DNA of 64,000 nt from assembly GCA_020310875.1 (NCBI GenBank), contig CM035416.1, positions 72,716,483 to 72,780,482 of the forward strand. The letters are read 5' to 3'. Both the position numbers and the translations under genes were made by a program. A model generated the notes under the pieces. The model saw only the letters and a list, made by a program, of their open reading frames with translations, did no database searches and was not told where the DNA came from. The stretch comes from Ceratopteris richardii. Its lineage: Eukaryota > Streptophyta > Polypodiopsida > Polypodiales > Pteridaceae. Below, piece after piece: positions 33,634-49,175 of this stretch (position 1 is its first letter; each line of letters begins with the position of its first letter).

Positions 33634-35685
33634 TCAGATCGTGCTAGCAAGTGGATGAGATAAGCCCCCCGGACATCTGACTCTGCCAGATACTCTCTCG
33701 TATAAGGCATAGATCCCCCATATCATCTCCTCTGGGGCTCCGATATCAAGTAGTCGTCTGAAGAGTCGTCCCCTGGGAACGGTGTCAAATGCTTTGCGGA
33801 AGTCCACAAAGCAGCAATATAATCTCCTCTTCCTCACCCTTGCCTGGTCGATCAGGCATCTCAGAGTGAAGATGTGGTCAATGGTAGAGTAATCTCGCCT
33901 GAAGCCTGCCTGTCCTGGAGCCCTGATACCCTTCCTCTCAGAGAGAGTACTCAACTCTGTCTCGAGTACCGCCCCATATAACTTGGCCAATATAGGGCCA
34001 ATCATGATCGTCCGGTATGTAGCTGGATCCATAGTATCTCCTGACTTATGAATGGGCACTATGGTGTGCTCAGTCCATGAGTCTGGGAACCCTTCAACCA
34101 GTGCACGGTTGAAGAGGTGGGCAATGAGCGGTGCAAGGGTCGTGCCTCCGTAGATGAGGTGCTCAGCCTGTAAACCGAAAAGGTCATGGGCCCTGCCATG
34201 CTGTAGACGGGCAATGGCGCGTCCCACCATAGTGGGTGTGAAGAAGTCAGATGTAGTAGGACGTGAGCTATGTGGTCTAGGAATGGGGGGCTGGTCTGGG
34301 ATCTCGTATAGGCTCTGTGCATAGCTATGCCAAGTGCTCGGGTCTCGGATGGGTGTCTGCTGTCTCCTCTCTCTCAAATGTCGCCATGCCACTGCACTGT
34401 CTCGACTCATGAGTAAATGATAAATATCCCAGTACTGTCTCTCTTCCCAATCACGCCGTTTGCGGCGAGTAAGGCTCTGCATGCGACGCTGTGCCTGTGT
34501 GTGTGTAATATCCCCTCTATGCTCTAAAATGCGTAGGTGCTTCCGTAGCTCGCGACAATCTTCATCATACCAGCGGTTCTGAGGCATGGAACCTCTGCGT
34601 GGAGGGTTTATATGTGTGCGGTGTGGGAAACTGCAGAGAGCTGAGTCGTGTAGGATGGTGGTGAACTGTGATGTAAGTGTGTCCAAGGGTGAGAGTGGAT
34701 CGAGGGAGAGTAGGCGGGTGTGTAAATGGTGTGCATAAACGTGTGAGAGCTCATGTGTGAAGTGTATCGTGATGTGTGTTTCAGTGGGTGAGGGAGGGTC
34801 TAATGGAATAGGAGATGAGAGTGTGAATGTGATAAATGTATGGTCAGCACCAAGTGGGCGTGGTCCAATAGTAAGTGAGGTGATGAGTGAAGCTCCAGAT
34901 GTGGTACCCAAAATGTAGTCAACCGTGCTCTCACCTCCCCCGTGAGGGAAGCAAGTAAGTCTGCCCGAACCTGGCCAGCGATGCATCCCGTTATATATAA
35001 CGAGCTGATGGCGGCTGCCTAGCTCAAGCAGATGTCTGCCATACCCTGTGGTATCCTGACCCATATCTGTCGATACTCTACTGGTACTCATCTCCTCTGG
35101 GTCTCTGGTCCTCATGAGATGTGGGTGATCCATATCGTATGCATCGCACTGATGTGACTGAGTGCGTCCATTGAAGTCCCCCATAAGGAAGACTTCACCT
35201 AGTGTGCTATAATGTAGTATGTCATCTGAAAGTGCTATGTATGGTGAGTCTCTGTCTCGGATCGGTCCCCCAAGATCCTGTCCTGCGTATCGAGATCCGC
35301 CTGGAGGGAAGTAGCATATAGCAATGTAAATCCAACTCCCCTGTGCTATCTCCATGCGGACCCACATGAATCGTGCCTCCTCATCTCTCCCTATAATATG
35401 GATCCGGCTCTGTATCTCCTGTCTAAATACGATGGCCACCCCTCCCAACCCTCGCGCTGTACTCTGTCTCGTGGTGGTCCTAAATGCAGATTCCCAATGA
35501 AAACCTGCAATACGAGGTAGACCTCTCTCTGGGCTCTCGTGGGTCTCTGTGATGCAAGCAAAGTCATGAGTGTCTAGGATCTCTTCCAATCGGTCTGGCC
35601 GTGTCCAAAGTGCTCCATTGCAGTTCCAGACTGCTCCTCTGAGTGGTGACTCCTGATATGGTGTTGCCTCATAGGCCACGTATCC
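33634..35685 (-). CDS. B9 ORF2 fragment: intact endonuclease and N-terminal RT
   Basis: About 680 residues without a stop, the best endonuclease in the window. WNCNGALWTRPDRLEEIL, ACITETHESPERGLPRI, GGVAIVFRQEIQSRI, FLMGDFNGRTQSHQC, YGRHLLELGSRH, STVDYILGTTSGA and LGADHTFITFTL give the AP-endonuclease order with E, D and H catalytic motifs. A linker (MPQNRWYDEDCREL) leads to VPIHKSGDTMDPATYRTI, GQAGFRRDYSTIDHI and FVDFRKAFDTVPRG. It ends before the GCPLSP and YADD blocks. The first possible codons follow the ORF1 TAG in frame. The apparent start at 35679 is GTG, and no ATG lies between TAG and WNCNGALW. Confidence 0.9.
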   Translation of the reverse strand, partial: GYVAYEATPYQESPLRGAVWNCNGALWTRPDRLEEILDTHDFACITETHESPERGLPRIAGFHWESAFRTTTRQSTARGLGGVAIVFRQEIQSRIHIIGRDEEARFMWVRMEIAQGSWIYIAICYFPPGGSRYAGQDLGGPIRDRDSPYIALSDDILHYSTLGEVFLMGDFNGRTQSHQCDAYDMDHPHLMRTRDPEEMSTSRVSTDMGQDTTGYGRHLLELGSRHQLVIYNGMHRWPGSGRLTCFPHGGGESTVDYILGTTSGASLITSLTIGPRPLGADHTFITFTLSSPIPLDPPSPTETHITIHFTHELSHVYAHHLHTRLLSLDPLSPLDTLTSQFTTILHDSALCSFPHRTHINPPRRGSMPQNRWYDEDCRELRKHLRILEHRGDITHTQAQRRMQSLTRRKRRDWEERQYWDIYHLLMSRDSAVAWRHLRERRQQTPIRDPSTWHSYAQSLYEIPDQPPIPRPHSSRPTTSDFFTPTMVGRAIARLQHGRAHDLFGLQAEHLIYGGTTLAPLIAHLFNRALVEGFPDSWTEHTIVPIHKSGDTMDPATYRTIMIGPILAKLYGAVLETELSTLSERKGIRAPGQAGFRRDYSTIDHIFTLRCLIDQARVRKRRLYCCFVDFRKAFDTVPRGRLFRRLLDIGAPEEMIWGIYALYERVSGRVRCPGGLSHPLASTI

Positions 35686-38676
<2,991 letters not shown>

Positions 38677-38914
38677 TATGTCTATTAGGAGGCCGAACTC
38701 GGCCTATGAGACAAATCGATGTAGAGGGGTGTATCTTCTGTCTATCAGAGAAGATAAAAGTGCTGAAAATGAAACTGGTAAAGCTGATACATATCTATGT
38801 GATATGCATGTGGAGATACCCATGAAAGTGGGGGGTGTATGGAGTGCGATATCTATGATAGTTTACATGCAAGGGGTGGTACAACAAGCATGTGAATGCA
38901 TCTCAAACGACTAA

Positions 38915-41900
38915 CTAGCTCCATCGTGTGCTAGTGGGCGGGTGTAAGATGTGATACATAGGTGGAGGTGGAGTTAGGGCCATCGTGATAGCTGAAGTGG
39001 GATGAGCCATCATCTGGAATCGTCTCTCCTCCATGGCGCGATGGTGATGAGCCTGGATCTCTGCAATCTGATGTTGGTGAAGTCTCCGCGCCCTATATCC
39101 TCTAGCACGGGGTCATCTCCTAGTTCGAGAAGTCTGAGCCTGCTTAAGAGTAACCCCTCTCGGTGTGTGGGCTGAGGGGGGGAGGGCTGAAGCACGTCCT
39201 GGAAGAAAGAACTCAGTGAGCTGACTATGTCTCCCTCCTATATGGCGTGCTACAGTAGGCTCGAGTAGGGAATCTCTGTGACTCTGTATCTCTACTAGGA
39301 ATCGCCCGAGCTGTCGTTGGTCTCTAGAGTCCATGATCTCTCGGAGGGTGGGCTGCCCTGTAAATTGAGTCCCGTATCTTCCTCTGATGCCATCATATGC
39401 GCTACATCTGCATGCAAAGTGCTCCTCATCCTCCATCTCTACTTAGCAAATCCTGCATATCCGTTCCTCTGGGAATGTCTTCGGCTCTGCCCGTCTCAAT
39501 CTCTAGTCTATGTGATGAGACTATCAACTGGCCAATCGCTACCCTCGAGCTATGAGGCATGTAAGTATCCATGTAACGTGGCCGCCGGATGAAACCGTCC
39601 GCTAGAATGTCTAAGAACTGGTCTCGATAGTGCGATAGTCTGGATCCGATGTGTGGTGTGTGCCATGTCTGACTAATGTAGAGCTTCCAAAGATCGTGTC
39701 TGAGCACAACATTCCTCTCATGGCGAGAGAGGTGGATGTGAGGTGAGTCTGGGTCGTACTGAAAAGGCGGCAATCTGTCCATATCAAGCCCATGACTATC
39801 AAACCAGACTCTAAACTGAGTGTACCAAGCTCCCTCATATCCTGACTCTGATAACTGTATAGATGCCTCAAAAGCTCTGCGTGTGAGTTTGTCTGTAGGG
39901 AGCTCCCTCATCCTCTGAATAAAGCATATAGTCTGGAATAGTGCATCTACTACCATGGGTGGTGCAGCTAGCTCTGCCCTGATGATGTCATGTGGTACCG
40001 ACGGTTTCCCGCGAAAAAGCCGCGAGATCATACGTACCCAGGGCCTCTCGATCGCACTCCACTGGGTGACTGTGAGGCCTGGGGCCCAAACTGTCGCAGC
40101 ATACATCATAGCTTGTCTGACTAGTGTGTCAAATAGCCATCCCTTCGTGCGGGGCTCCTGGAAGTGTGCCTGGTGACATCTCCACTCTAACATGGCTAAA
40201 GCTGCATATCCTCGTGTGAGCCTATCGGTGGCTGCCTGTCTCATGCTGAAGGGGCCATGTAAGCTCGTGAATGTGACTCCGAGGTAGACATAGGAAGTGA
40301 CCACCTCAATCTGTCCACCGCCGGCTGTGAATCCTTCTCCATTCCTCACCATGGGGGAGGTGTGGAAGATCATTACCTTGGTCTTGCCAAGGTTTACTGT
40401 CAAGCCTCTCTGTGTGCAAAACTCATCTAGGGCATCGAGGTGGCGCTGTAAACCCTAAGATGACTCTGAAATCAAGACAATGTCATCGGCATATAATAAA
40501 ATGTGGACAGGTGTACCTCCGAGGTCTGCACCCTCTCCTCCAGGTCGGAGAATGTAGTCCTCAATCTCATTGATGTAGACACCAAATAATGTGGGAGAGA
40601 GCGGGCAGCCTTGCTTAACACCGATGGTGCTAGCAATGGCCTCAGCATACCCCCTGGACACTGTACTCTCCCAGTCACCTCCTCATAGAGTGCATAGATG
40701 GCCCAAATCATCCCTGATGGTACTCCCAAGCTCTGAAGGCGTTGGAAGAGCCTCTCTCGTGGCATTGTATCAAAAGCTTTGCGGAAGTCCACAAAGCAGC
40801 AATATAGTCTCTTTTTCCGCACCCTTGCCCCGTCAATGAGGCAGTGCAAAATGAAGATGTGATCAATAGTAGAGAAAGCTCGCTGAAAACCTACCTGGCC
40901 ACGTGCTCCTAGCCCCTCAGTCTCTGCATAAGAGCTGAGCTCTGCCTCAAGTATGGCACCGTATAGTTTGGCCATGGTGTGGCCAATCATGATGGTCCTG
41001 TAATTCCCTGGTCCAGGGTGTTGCCAGATTTGTGGATAGGCACGGTGGTGTGCCTAGTCCACTCCTCTGGGAAGCCCTCCCCTATAGCCCGGTTGAAGAC
41101 ATGTGCAATCAACGGGGCTATAGTGGAGGCTGCATATATGAGATGCTTGCTCTGCAATCCCATATGGTCTGTCGAACGTCGATGTCGTAGTCGTCCTATG
41201 GCCCTCTCAACCATCTTTGCTGTGAAAAGAGAAGAACTAGTACGGTAGGCTCAAGTGGATGGGGAATGGGAGGCTGCTCAAGCACCTCATATAATCTCTC
41301 AGCGTAATCATGCCATGTGTGTGGGTCCCCAATAGGTATGGTCTGGCGTGGCTCTCGTAAGGTACGCCATGCTGCGACACTGTCCATACTCATAAAGAGA
41401 TGGTATAGCTCAAGCACCTCTGCCTCCTCAAAGGCTCGCCTCTTCTGACGTTTGAGAGTCTTCATCCGTCCCGTGGCTTGTCTCTCTGTGATCTCTCCCA
41501 ATGCTAGCTGAGCTCGTAGTCGGCGGTAAATATCTCTGCATTCCTCATCATACCAACGATGTTGTGGTATAGTCCCGGGAGGAGGTGTGTGACCAGAATG
41601 GATGGTGTGTGGGAAGGAGCTGATGGCGGATGTGTGAAGAATTGATGCTATCTATGAGGTGAGTAGGGATAGTGGAGTGTCAGGGTGAAGAAACAGAAGA
41701 CCCTTCTCGACTTGGGCCGCATATATGTGAGCTAGCTCGTGTGTGAAGTGGATGGTGGTGTGTGGGATGCGTGCTGCGGGTGTGCGTGTAGGGGTGTCTC
41801 CCTTGAGGGAGAGAGCGAGGTATGTGTGATCGGCCCCAATGGGTATGGGTGGGATGGTGAATGAGGTAAGTAGGTGAATGGCCTCTCTAGATCCCATGAC

Positions 41901-42494
41901 GTAATCTATTGAACTTCCCCTTCCATCTGTGACTGAGTGAGGTATGCATGTCAATCCTCCTGAGGTAGGCCCCTGAGCCATCCCGTTATAGATAACGAGA
42001 TTATGTCGAGAGCCTAGCCTGAGTAAGTGAGTGCCATAATGAGTGTGTGTAGAGTCAGCTGAAGCTCGAGCTGTAGACTCATCCTCTATGGTACGTAGTA
42101 TCTGTGGGTCTTCTGGGTCAAATATCTCACACTGATCATTGCCTGTCCTGGTATTGAGGTCTCCCATAAGGAAGACTTCCCCCAATGCAGAGTACTCTGT
42201 AATCTCTTCTGACAAGCAAGTGTATGGTGAGTCCTCCTCTCTATCTATGATAGCGAATCGAGAGCTAGAAGGAGCAAAGTAGCATAAAGCTATGAAGATG
42301 ATTCGCTCCTGTGAGAGCTGGAGTCCGTGGACTCGAGGTAGGCCCCGGTTCGGGCTCTCATGTGTCTCTGTGAGCATAATGATGTCTTTGCCTTTGCGCA
42401 CCTCTTCCAACCTCTCTGGGTATGTCCATAGATCTCCATTGCAGTTCTAAACCGTAAGGTGTATCTCCTCGAGTGTCTCACACGCCGCGAATCC
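38915..42494 (-). pseudogene. A3 ORF2: endonuclease-RT, several lesions
   Basis: The Trp codon of WNCNGDLW is TAG at 42447. RVHGLQ is fused to LSQERIIF, an in-frame loss of about 55 residues that removes the GGVAI part of the endonuclease. GDLNTRT, GADHTYLAL and VPIHKSGNTLD follow. The RT is split near 40455-40690 (FVDFRKAFDTMPRE, GVKQGCPLSPTLFGVYINEI, LLYADDIVLISES) with a one-base loss near 40650 and a stop at 40457. 39426-40403 holds YVYLGVTF through the middle domain. The knuckle part and basic tail (39010-39436) are frameshifted. Confidence 0.88.
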
Positions 42495-42497
42495 CTA
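42495..42497 (-). other. In-frame TAG between ORF1 and ORF2 (A3)
   Basis: ATC CCA TAG GGA TTC GCG GCG TGT GAG, then the endonuclease in the same frame. TAG GGA TTC is shared with A1. Confidence 0.6.
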
Positions 42498-43384
42498 TGG
42501 GATTGCCTTGCCATCAATGATGACACGACCATCTTTGTATGAAGCCTTCTTTCCTTCTTTGCGAGCTTGGTGTATTCTCGGCATGTATGCACGGCGGTGT
42601 GCTACTTGCGTGGGTGTGAGATCATCATCAAGGTAGATGGGGGGGCCATCAAGTGCTCTCAGAATCACCCTCTTGTGTAGGAAAGTAGATCTTACATCTT
42701 CTGAAGGGAAGTGTAGAATGAGAGCTCTCTTCTTCGTGGGTCTCGTCCCGTTCTCCAAGACTTGTTAAATGGAGGGGAGTCCTCTTTGTAGCCGAGCATC
42801 CTGCATAGTGTCTTCCCATCGGACTCGGGTGTAGAGCCTTCTTTTTCTACAATACCCGTGATGCGTACATTGAGACGACGGGCATGTCTCATCTTTTCTT
42901 CTTCAATGGTGGTGTGCACGATGAGTGCTTCTTTCTTTTGTGCTTCCTCTTTGGCTTCTTTTTTGATGTTCTTTCTCACTATGTCGATCCATCCTTCTTT
43001 GGTGGCTTCTAATTTGTTTTCCATGCTCGAGGTCAAAGCTTTGGTGAGTTCTTCTTTTAAAGCTTCAGTCGTGTTCATATTAATCTCTTCCTCTTCGGGT
43101 GTGAGAGAGACCATTGAAGCTTTGAGGAGCTCTAATTCCTCTTTCATGTTTGCCCTTTCCTTAGCCCATTCTTCTTTTTCTTTGTCTCTCTCCCTCTCAC
43201 GCTCTTCTTTCTCTTTCTGCCATGCTTCCCTCTCCTTATGATATGTTTCTACTTCTTTCTCTAGCTTTGAGAGGCGGTTGATGACAGCCGTGATAGTGGA
43301 CTCCACCATCTTCTTGTTTTCTTTGATAGCTATGTTCAGTTTGTCCTCCATTTTCGCCAGATCGTCCTTAGCCGTAGCGCTCAT
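42495..43384 (-). pseudogene. A3 ORF1: ORF1p-like, one frameshift
   Basis: Start ATG 43384 (MSATAKDDLAKMEDKL). A very charged coiled coil follows (KEREAWQKEKEERERERDKE), then RRLNVRITGIVEKEGSTPES. A shift near 42740 leads to 42495-42758 with YLDDDLTPTQVAHRRAYM and KKASYKDGRVIIDGK. Same layout as A1. Confidence 0.85.
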
Positions 43385-43506
43385 TACATTCGAAGATGAG
43401 AAAAAATTACTCAGTGTGCTGAGCCCAAAGACTTGCGATGAAGACGGGAGCGCGCCCGATGCGCGATGGAGCAAGGGTGGGAGTGGCTAATAACTGTAGG
43501 CAACAG

Positions 43507-44448
<942 letters not shown>

Positions 44449-44464
44449 TCATATTAACGTCTTT

Positions 44465-47400
44465 GGCCCCATCCCTCTCGATCTCGAGCTGATGTGATGA
44501 AACTCAAAGCTTCCCAATGATAACACGAAGGTGGTGTGGTAGGTATGTCTGCATGTAGTGCAGGGTCTCAATGAAGCCATGATCTGAGATCTGTACAAAA
44601 TGCTCATGGTAGTAGAGCATTTTCGTTGGCAATGGAACTCTAGGGCTGACCCTTGTCCTCTGTATGTATGTATGTATGTATGTATGTATGTATGTATGTA
44701 TGTATGTATGTATGTATGTATGTATGTATGTATGTATGTATGTATGTATGTATGTATGTATGTATGTATGTATGTATGTATGTATGTATGTATGTATGTA
44801 TGTATGTATGTATGTATGTATGCCATATCTCCTGATGGATGATCCTATTCCTCCCTTGGTTGGAGAGCGAGTAGGTGGGGGCGTGGGAGTCATGTCGTAC
44901 TGGTGGTAGTTTGTCTATGTCAAGTCCATGGTGGGAAAGCAAGTCTCGTGTTTATGCATACCATGAGGAAGTGTCTCCTACTAGGGCCATGTCGCGTGAT
45001 GCCTGGAAATCTTTGTAAGTGATGCTCTCTTTATCCATGCCGTGCATCTTGTGTGATAAGCATATTGTTTGGAAGAGTGCCTCTACTAGCATCGATGGTG
45101 CAGCAAGCTCTGCCCTTACTATATCATGGGGTAGAGAGGGTTTGCTACGGATGAGTCTGGCAATCATGAGAACCTGGGGTCTCTCCACCGCTATCCATGC
45201 TGATGGAGATAACCCTGGCCCCCATATGGCTGCTCCATACGAGTGCTGGGGTAACCAAAGTGTCGAAGAGCCACCCCTTTGTGCGAGGCTCGTGAGAGTA
45301 GGCATGGTGGGAGTGTCTCTCCATCAAAGTTAATGCTGCATATACTCGCGCGATGCGATCTGGAGCTGCCTAAGACATGGAGAAAGCCCCAGAGGCTGTT
45401 GTGAATGTCACTCCTAGGTATACATATGATCTGACTACCTGGATGGGTCCGCCTGCTCCTGTGAAAGAACTCTCTCCCCTCACCTACACTGATGTATGGA
45501 AGATCAGAACCTTGGTTTTACCAAGGTTCATTGATAGCCCTCTATGTCTGCAGGAATCATCTAGGCCGTGTAAGTGGTGCTATAGACCCTAAGCAGACTT
45601 TGAAACCAAGACAATATCATCAACATATAAAAGAATGTGGACCGTGGCCCCTTGTACCTCAATGCCATCGCCTCCCTGCTTATGTATGAAGTCCACTATC
45701 TCATCAATATATAGCCCAAAATGGGTGGGTGAGAGGGCACCGTTGCTTCACCCCAATGGTGCCAACAAGTGAATCTGATAGGCCACCTAGACATCTCACT
45801 TTACCTGATACTCTCTCATATAGGGTGTAGATCCCCCTTACCATCTCCTCTGGAGCCTTGATGTCGAGTAGGCATCTGAAGAGTCTCTCCCCGGGAACTG
45901 TGTCAAAGGCTTTGCAAAAGTCCACAAAGCAGCAGTGTGCTCTCCGCTTCCTCACTCGAGCTTGGTTGATCAGACATCTCAAAGTGAAGATGTGGTCTAT
46001 GGTAGAGTAATCTCGTATGAATCCTGCTTGTCTTGGAGGTTGGAGCATCAATACCCTTCCCCTTGGTGAAGGTGCTCAATTCTCTCTCTAGAAATGCCCC
46101 ATATAGCTTGGCCAGTGTAGGACCAATCATGATCGTCCGGTATGTGGCTGGATCCATAACATGGCCTGACTTATGTATGGGCACAATGGTGTGCTCTGTC
46201 CATGAGTGAGGTAACCCCTCAACCAGTGCTCGATTGAAGAGTGGGTGATGAGCGGTGCTTAAATCGTGCGTCCATAGTTGAGATGCTTTGCCTGTAAATT
46301 GAAGTCGTCACGAGCGCTTCCATGCTATAGGTGGGTGATCGCCTTGCTTACCATGGTTGTAAACAAGCGAGAGGTTGTAGGGCATGAGCTCTGTGGCTTG
46401 GGATGGGTGGCTGGATTGGAATCTGGAATAGGCTCTTTGCATACTTGTGCCATGTGTTCGGCTCTCGAATGGGTGTCTACTGTCTCCTCTCTCTAAAGTT
46501 TCACTTCTAAAGTATCACCATGCCACTGCACTCTATCGACCCATGAGCAGGTGATAAATATCGCAAGACTGTCTCTCCTCCATTCCTGCCTCTTCCGACG
46601 TGTGAGGCGCTCCATGCGGAGTTGCACCTGTGTGTGTAGTCTCCCCGGTGTGTTTCGCTACATGTAGCTGCTTTTGGAGCTCTTGACACTTATCATCATA
46701 CCATTGTTTTTGGGGCATGGACCCCGTGCGTTGTGGGTGTGCGTGTTTGTGGTGGGGAAAGCTATGTAGAGCTCAGAGAGTAGGCGGGTGTGCAAATGGT
46801 GTATGTAGACATGTGAGAGCTCGTGCCTGAAGTGTATCATGGTATGTGGCACGATGGGTGGGAGAGGGTCTAGTGGAAGGGGAGATGAGAGTGTGAATGT
46901 GAGAAAAGTGTGATCGGCTCTGAGTGGACATCTACCAATACCAAGGTCATATCCAGAGTATCGAGATCCTCATGGTGGGAAGTAGCAAATGGCTATATAC
47001 ATCACCTCTTTGCTGCTATCTCCATGCGTACCCACAGGTATGGTGCCTCCTCATCTCGGTCGGTGATGTGGACCGGACTCTGTAGCTTTTGTTTGAATAT
47101 GATGGTGACACCCCCCGATCCTCGTGCTGTACTCTATCGCGTCGTCGTCTTGAATGTGGATGCCCACTGGAAACGTTCTATATGGGGGGAGCCCTTCTCT
47201 GGGCGCTCGTGCATCCCTATGATGCAGACAAAGTCGTGTGACTCCAGGATCTCTTGTAGTCTATCTGGTCATATCCAGAGTGCTCTGTTGTAGCTCCACT
47301 CCTCCTCTTAGTGGTGACTCTTGGTGTGGTGATGTCTCACAGGCCGCATGGCCCTGACCCCTATTTGATAGGGAGTTCGTCTATGAAGACCTTACTATCA

Positions 47401-47530
47401 CGGTAAAAGCCTTCCTCCCTTCTTTGCATGCTTGGAGTGGCATGCAAGCACGTCAATGTGCTACCTGTATCCTCGTGACGTCCTCATCCATGTAGAGGGC
47501 GCCACCGGGTAGTCCGTGGAGTACTGATTG
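44465..47530 (-). pseudogene. B11 ORF2 remnant
   Basis: Recognisable pieces: HTYIQRTRVSPRVPLPTKML (split by a microsatellite), NIVLVSKSA-like YADD region near 45620 (YADDIVLVS with YADD changed to YVDD), FVDFCKAFDTVPGE and GFIRDYSTIDHIFTLRCL (45704-46051), VPIHKSGHVMDPATYRTI, MPQKQWYDDKCQEL (46533-46718) and endonuclease traces near 47000-47340. Around 47366 the ORF1-ORF2 joint is visible as AAATAGGGG but the following bases are altered. Further ORF1 traces reach 47530. Many stops and shifts. Confidence 0.75.
44661..44822 (-). repeat. (TGTA)n tetranucleotide microsatellite expanded inside B11 ORF2
   Basis: About 40 units of TGTA. In B1, B2, B4, B5 and B6 the same codons (HTYIQRT) contain only about 3.5 units. 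The expansion of about 148 bp shifts the frame by one, seen as different open frames on its two sides. Confidence 0.95.
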
Positions 47531-48165
47531 ATGTCTAATTTCATTCCCTTATCCTCCAATTTTTTGCATTGTTGTTTAGGCACTAATGCATATGGCAAAC
47601 AATCAAAGGCACGCAGATGAGCAACAGATGGCTTGCAAGCATGCCAAGCTTTATCATCCAATTTTCTGCGCTATTGTTTAGGCACTAATGCATATGCTAA
47701 ATAATCAAAGACATGAAGATGAACAACAGATGGCTTGCAACCATGCAAAGCTTCATATGGAGTGATAGATTGCAGTGCTTTAGTGGGACACCTTTTAAGT
47801 ACATATGCAGCACACATAAAAGCCTCATGCTAGAAGCTATGTGGTAAAGCTTGACTTGTGACCATTCATCTCCCGATCTCCATGAGAGACGTTCTCTTTC
47901 TTTCAGCAACTCCATTTTGTTGAGGTATATATGGCACTGTACACTGATGTTTTGTCCCACGTTCATCCAAGAATTTATTAAAATCAGAAGACATGTATTC
48001 CTTGCCTTGATAAGAACGGAGGGTGCGCATTTTACATGCTGACATATTTTCAACCAAAACCGAAACTGTTTGAAGCACATAAACACTTTAGACTTTGTTT
48101 TCAATGGATACGCCCATGCATGCCTCGAAAAATCATCAATAAAAAGTCATGAAGTAAAGGTAGTT
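47531..48165 (-). pseudogene. Ty1/copia integrase fragment
   Basis: Minus-strand frames give LRSYQGKEYMSSDFNKFL, GTKHQCTVPYIPQQNGVAER and KPSVAHLRAFDCLPYALVP, the order of a copia integrase core and its downstream part. The usual D of RSDNGGEY is lost (RSYQGKEY). Frames shift near 47865. A 102-bp in-frame tandem duplication (about 47574-47777) repeats the KPSV.HL..FD.L.YALVPKQ segment. It is flanked by LINE remnants B11 and A4, with no LTR seen, so it is a captured or nested scrap. Confidence 0.8.
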
Positions 48166-49175
48166 CCCAAAAGAAGGTGTCTGCATAGGACCACAAAACT
48201 CATCCAAGGCACCGAGATGGCGTTGTAGCCCCTTCGTGGCCTTTGAAATCAATACAATATCATCCGCGTATAAAAGAATGTGTACAGGTGTACCTGCAAA
48301 GTCTCTTCCCTCTCCGCAAGCTCGAAGAATGTAGTCCTCGATCTCGTCGATGTAGAGCCTGAATAGAGTGGGAGAGAGGGGGCAGCCCCGGACACTCAAC
48401 TCTCCTAGTCACTTGCTCATAAAGTTTGTAGATAGCCCAAATCGTCTCCGATGGTATCCCCAAGCTTTGAAGACGTTGAGAGAGCCTCTCATGTGGCATG
48501 GTATGGAAAGCTTCCGCACATTGGCCCGTCAATGAGGAAACACATAATAAAGATGTGATCAATAGTGGAGAAAGCCCGTCGAAAACTTGCCTAACCACGT
48601 GCATGTAGCCCCTCAATCTTCGTGAATGTACTGAGCTCTTCCTCAAGAACCGTCCCATAAAGCTTGGCCCTGATGTGATAAATCATGATAGTCTTGTAGT
48701 TCCCTGGATCCAGGGTGTCACCACATTTGTGGATGGGCACAATGGTGTTCCCCGTCCACTCCTCTAGAAAGCCCTTCTATAGCACGGTTGAAAACATGTG
48801 CAATCAACGGGGCTATAGTGGAGGCAGCGTATATGAGGTGCTCACCTCGTGGATCCATGTGGTTGGTTGAACGCCCATGCTGTAGTCCGTCATTGGTCCT
48901 TCAAACCATCTCCGCTACGAAGAATGTGGGTTGCCTCCCTGGATCCCATGATATAATCTACCGTACTCCCCCTCCATCTGAGTGTGGTAGGCATGTCAGT
49001 TCCGCTCAGGTAGGCCACTAACCCATCCCGTTATCGATAACGAGAAGATGACGAGAGCCTAGTTTGAGTAGGTGGGCACTACATAGTGTGTGTGCAAAAT
49101 CGTCTGAAGCTCGTGTTGTAGATTCCTTGTGTATAGTGGGCAATATGAGTGGGTCCTTTGGGTCAATGGCCTCGC
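48166..49175 (-). mobile_element. LINE copy A4 (family A), degraded internal fragment
   Basis: Minus-strand traces of family A ORF2: RLYIDEIEDYILRACGEG and HILLYADDIVLISKA (48136-48399), RT block 2 (HTMPHERLSQRL), VPIHK-type region near 48740, then endonuclease traces near 48930-49170 (SVTDG..., LVIDNG-like). Both ends are missing. It may once have been one copy with the DNA beyond the copia fragment. Confidence 0.75.

Larger units (their letters stand above)
44449..47530 (-). mobile_element. LINE copy B11 (family B), old and degraded
   Basis: Only the last 16 or so bases of the 3' end (GTCATATTAACGTCTT on plus) remain before a deletion joins them to mid-C-terminal ORF2 sequence. RT and endonuclease traces run to about 47530, where a copia fragment begins. 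Much more diverged than the other copies. Confidence 0.8.

Noticed and set aside
44504..44942. His-Thr-Tyr-Ile and Met-Tyr-Val-Cys repeat proteins
   Set aside because: They are translations of the TGTA microsatellite; only the flanking ORF2 codons are real.
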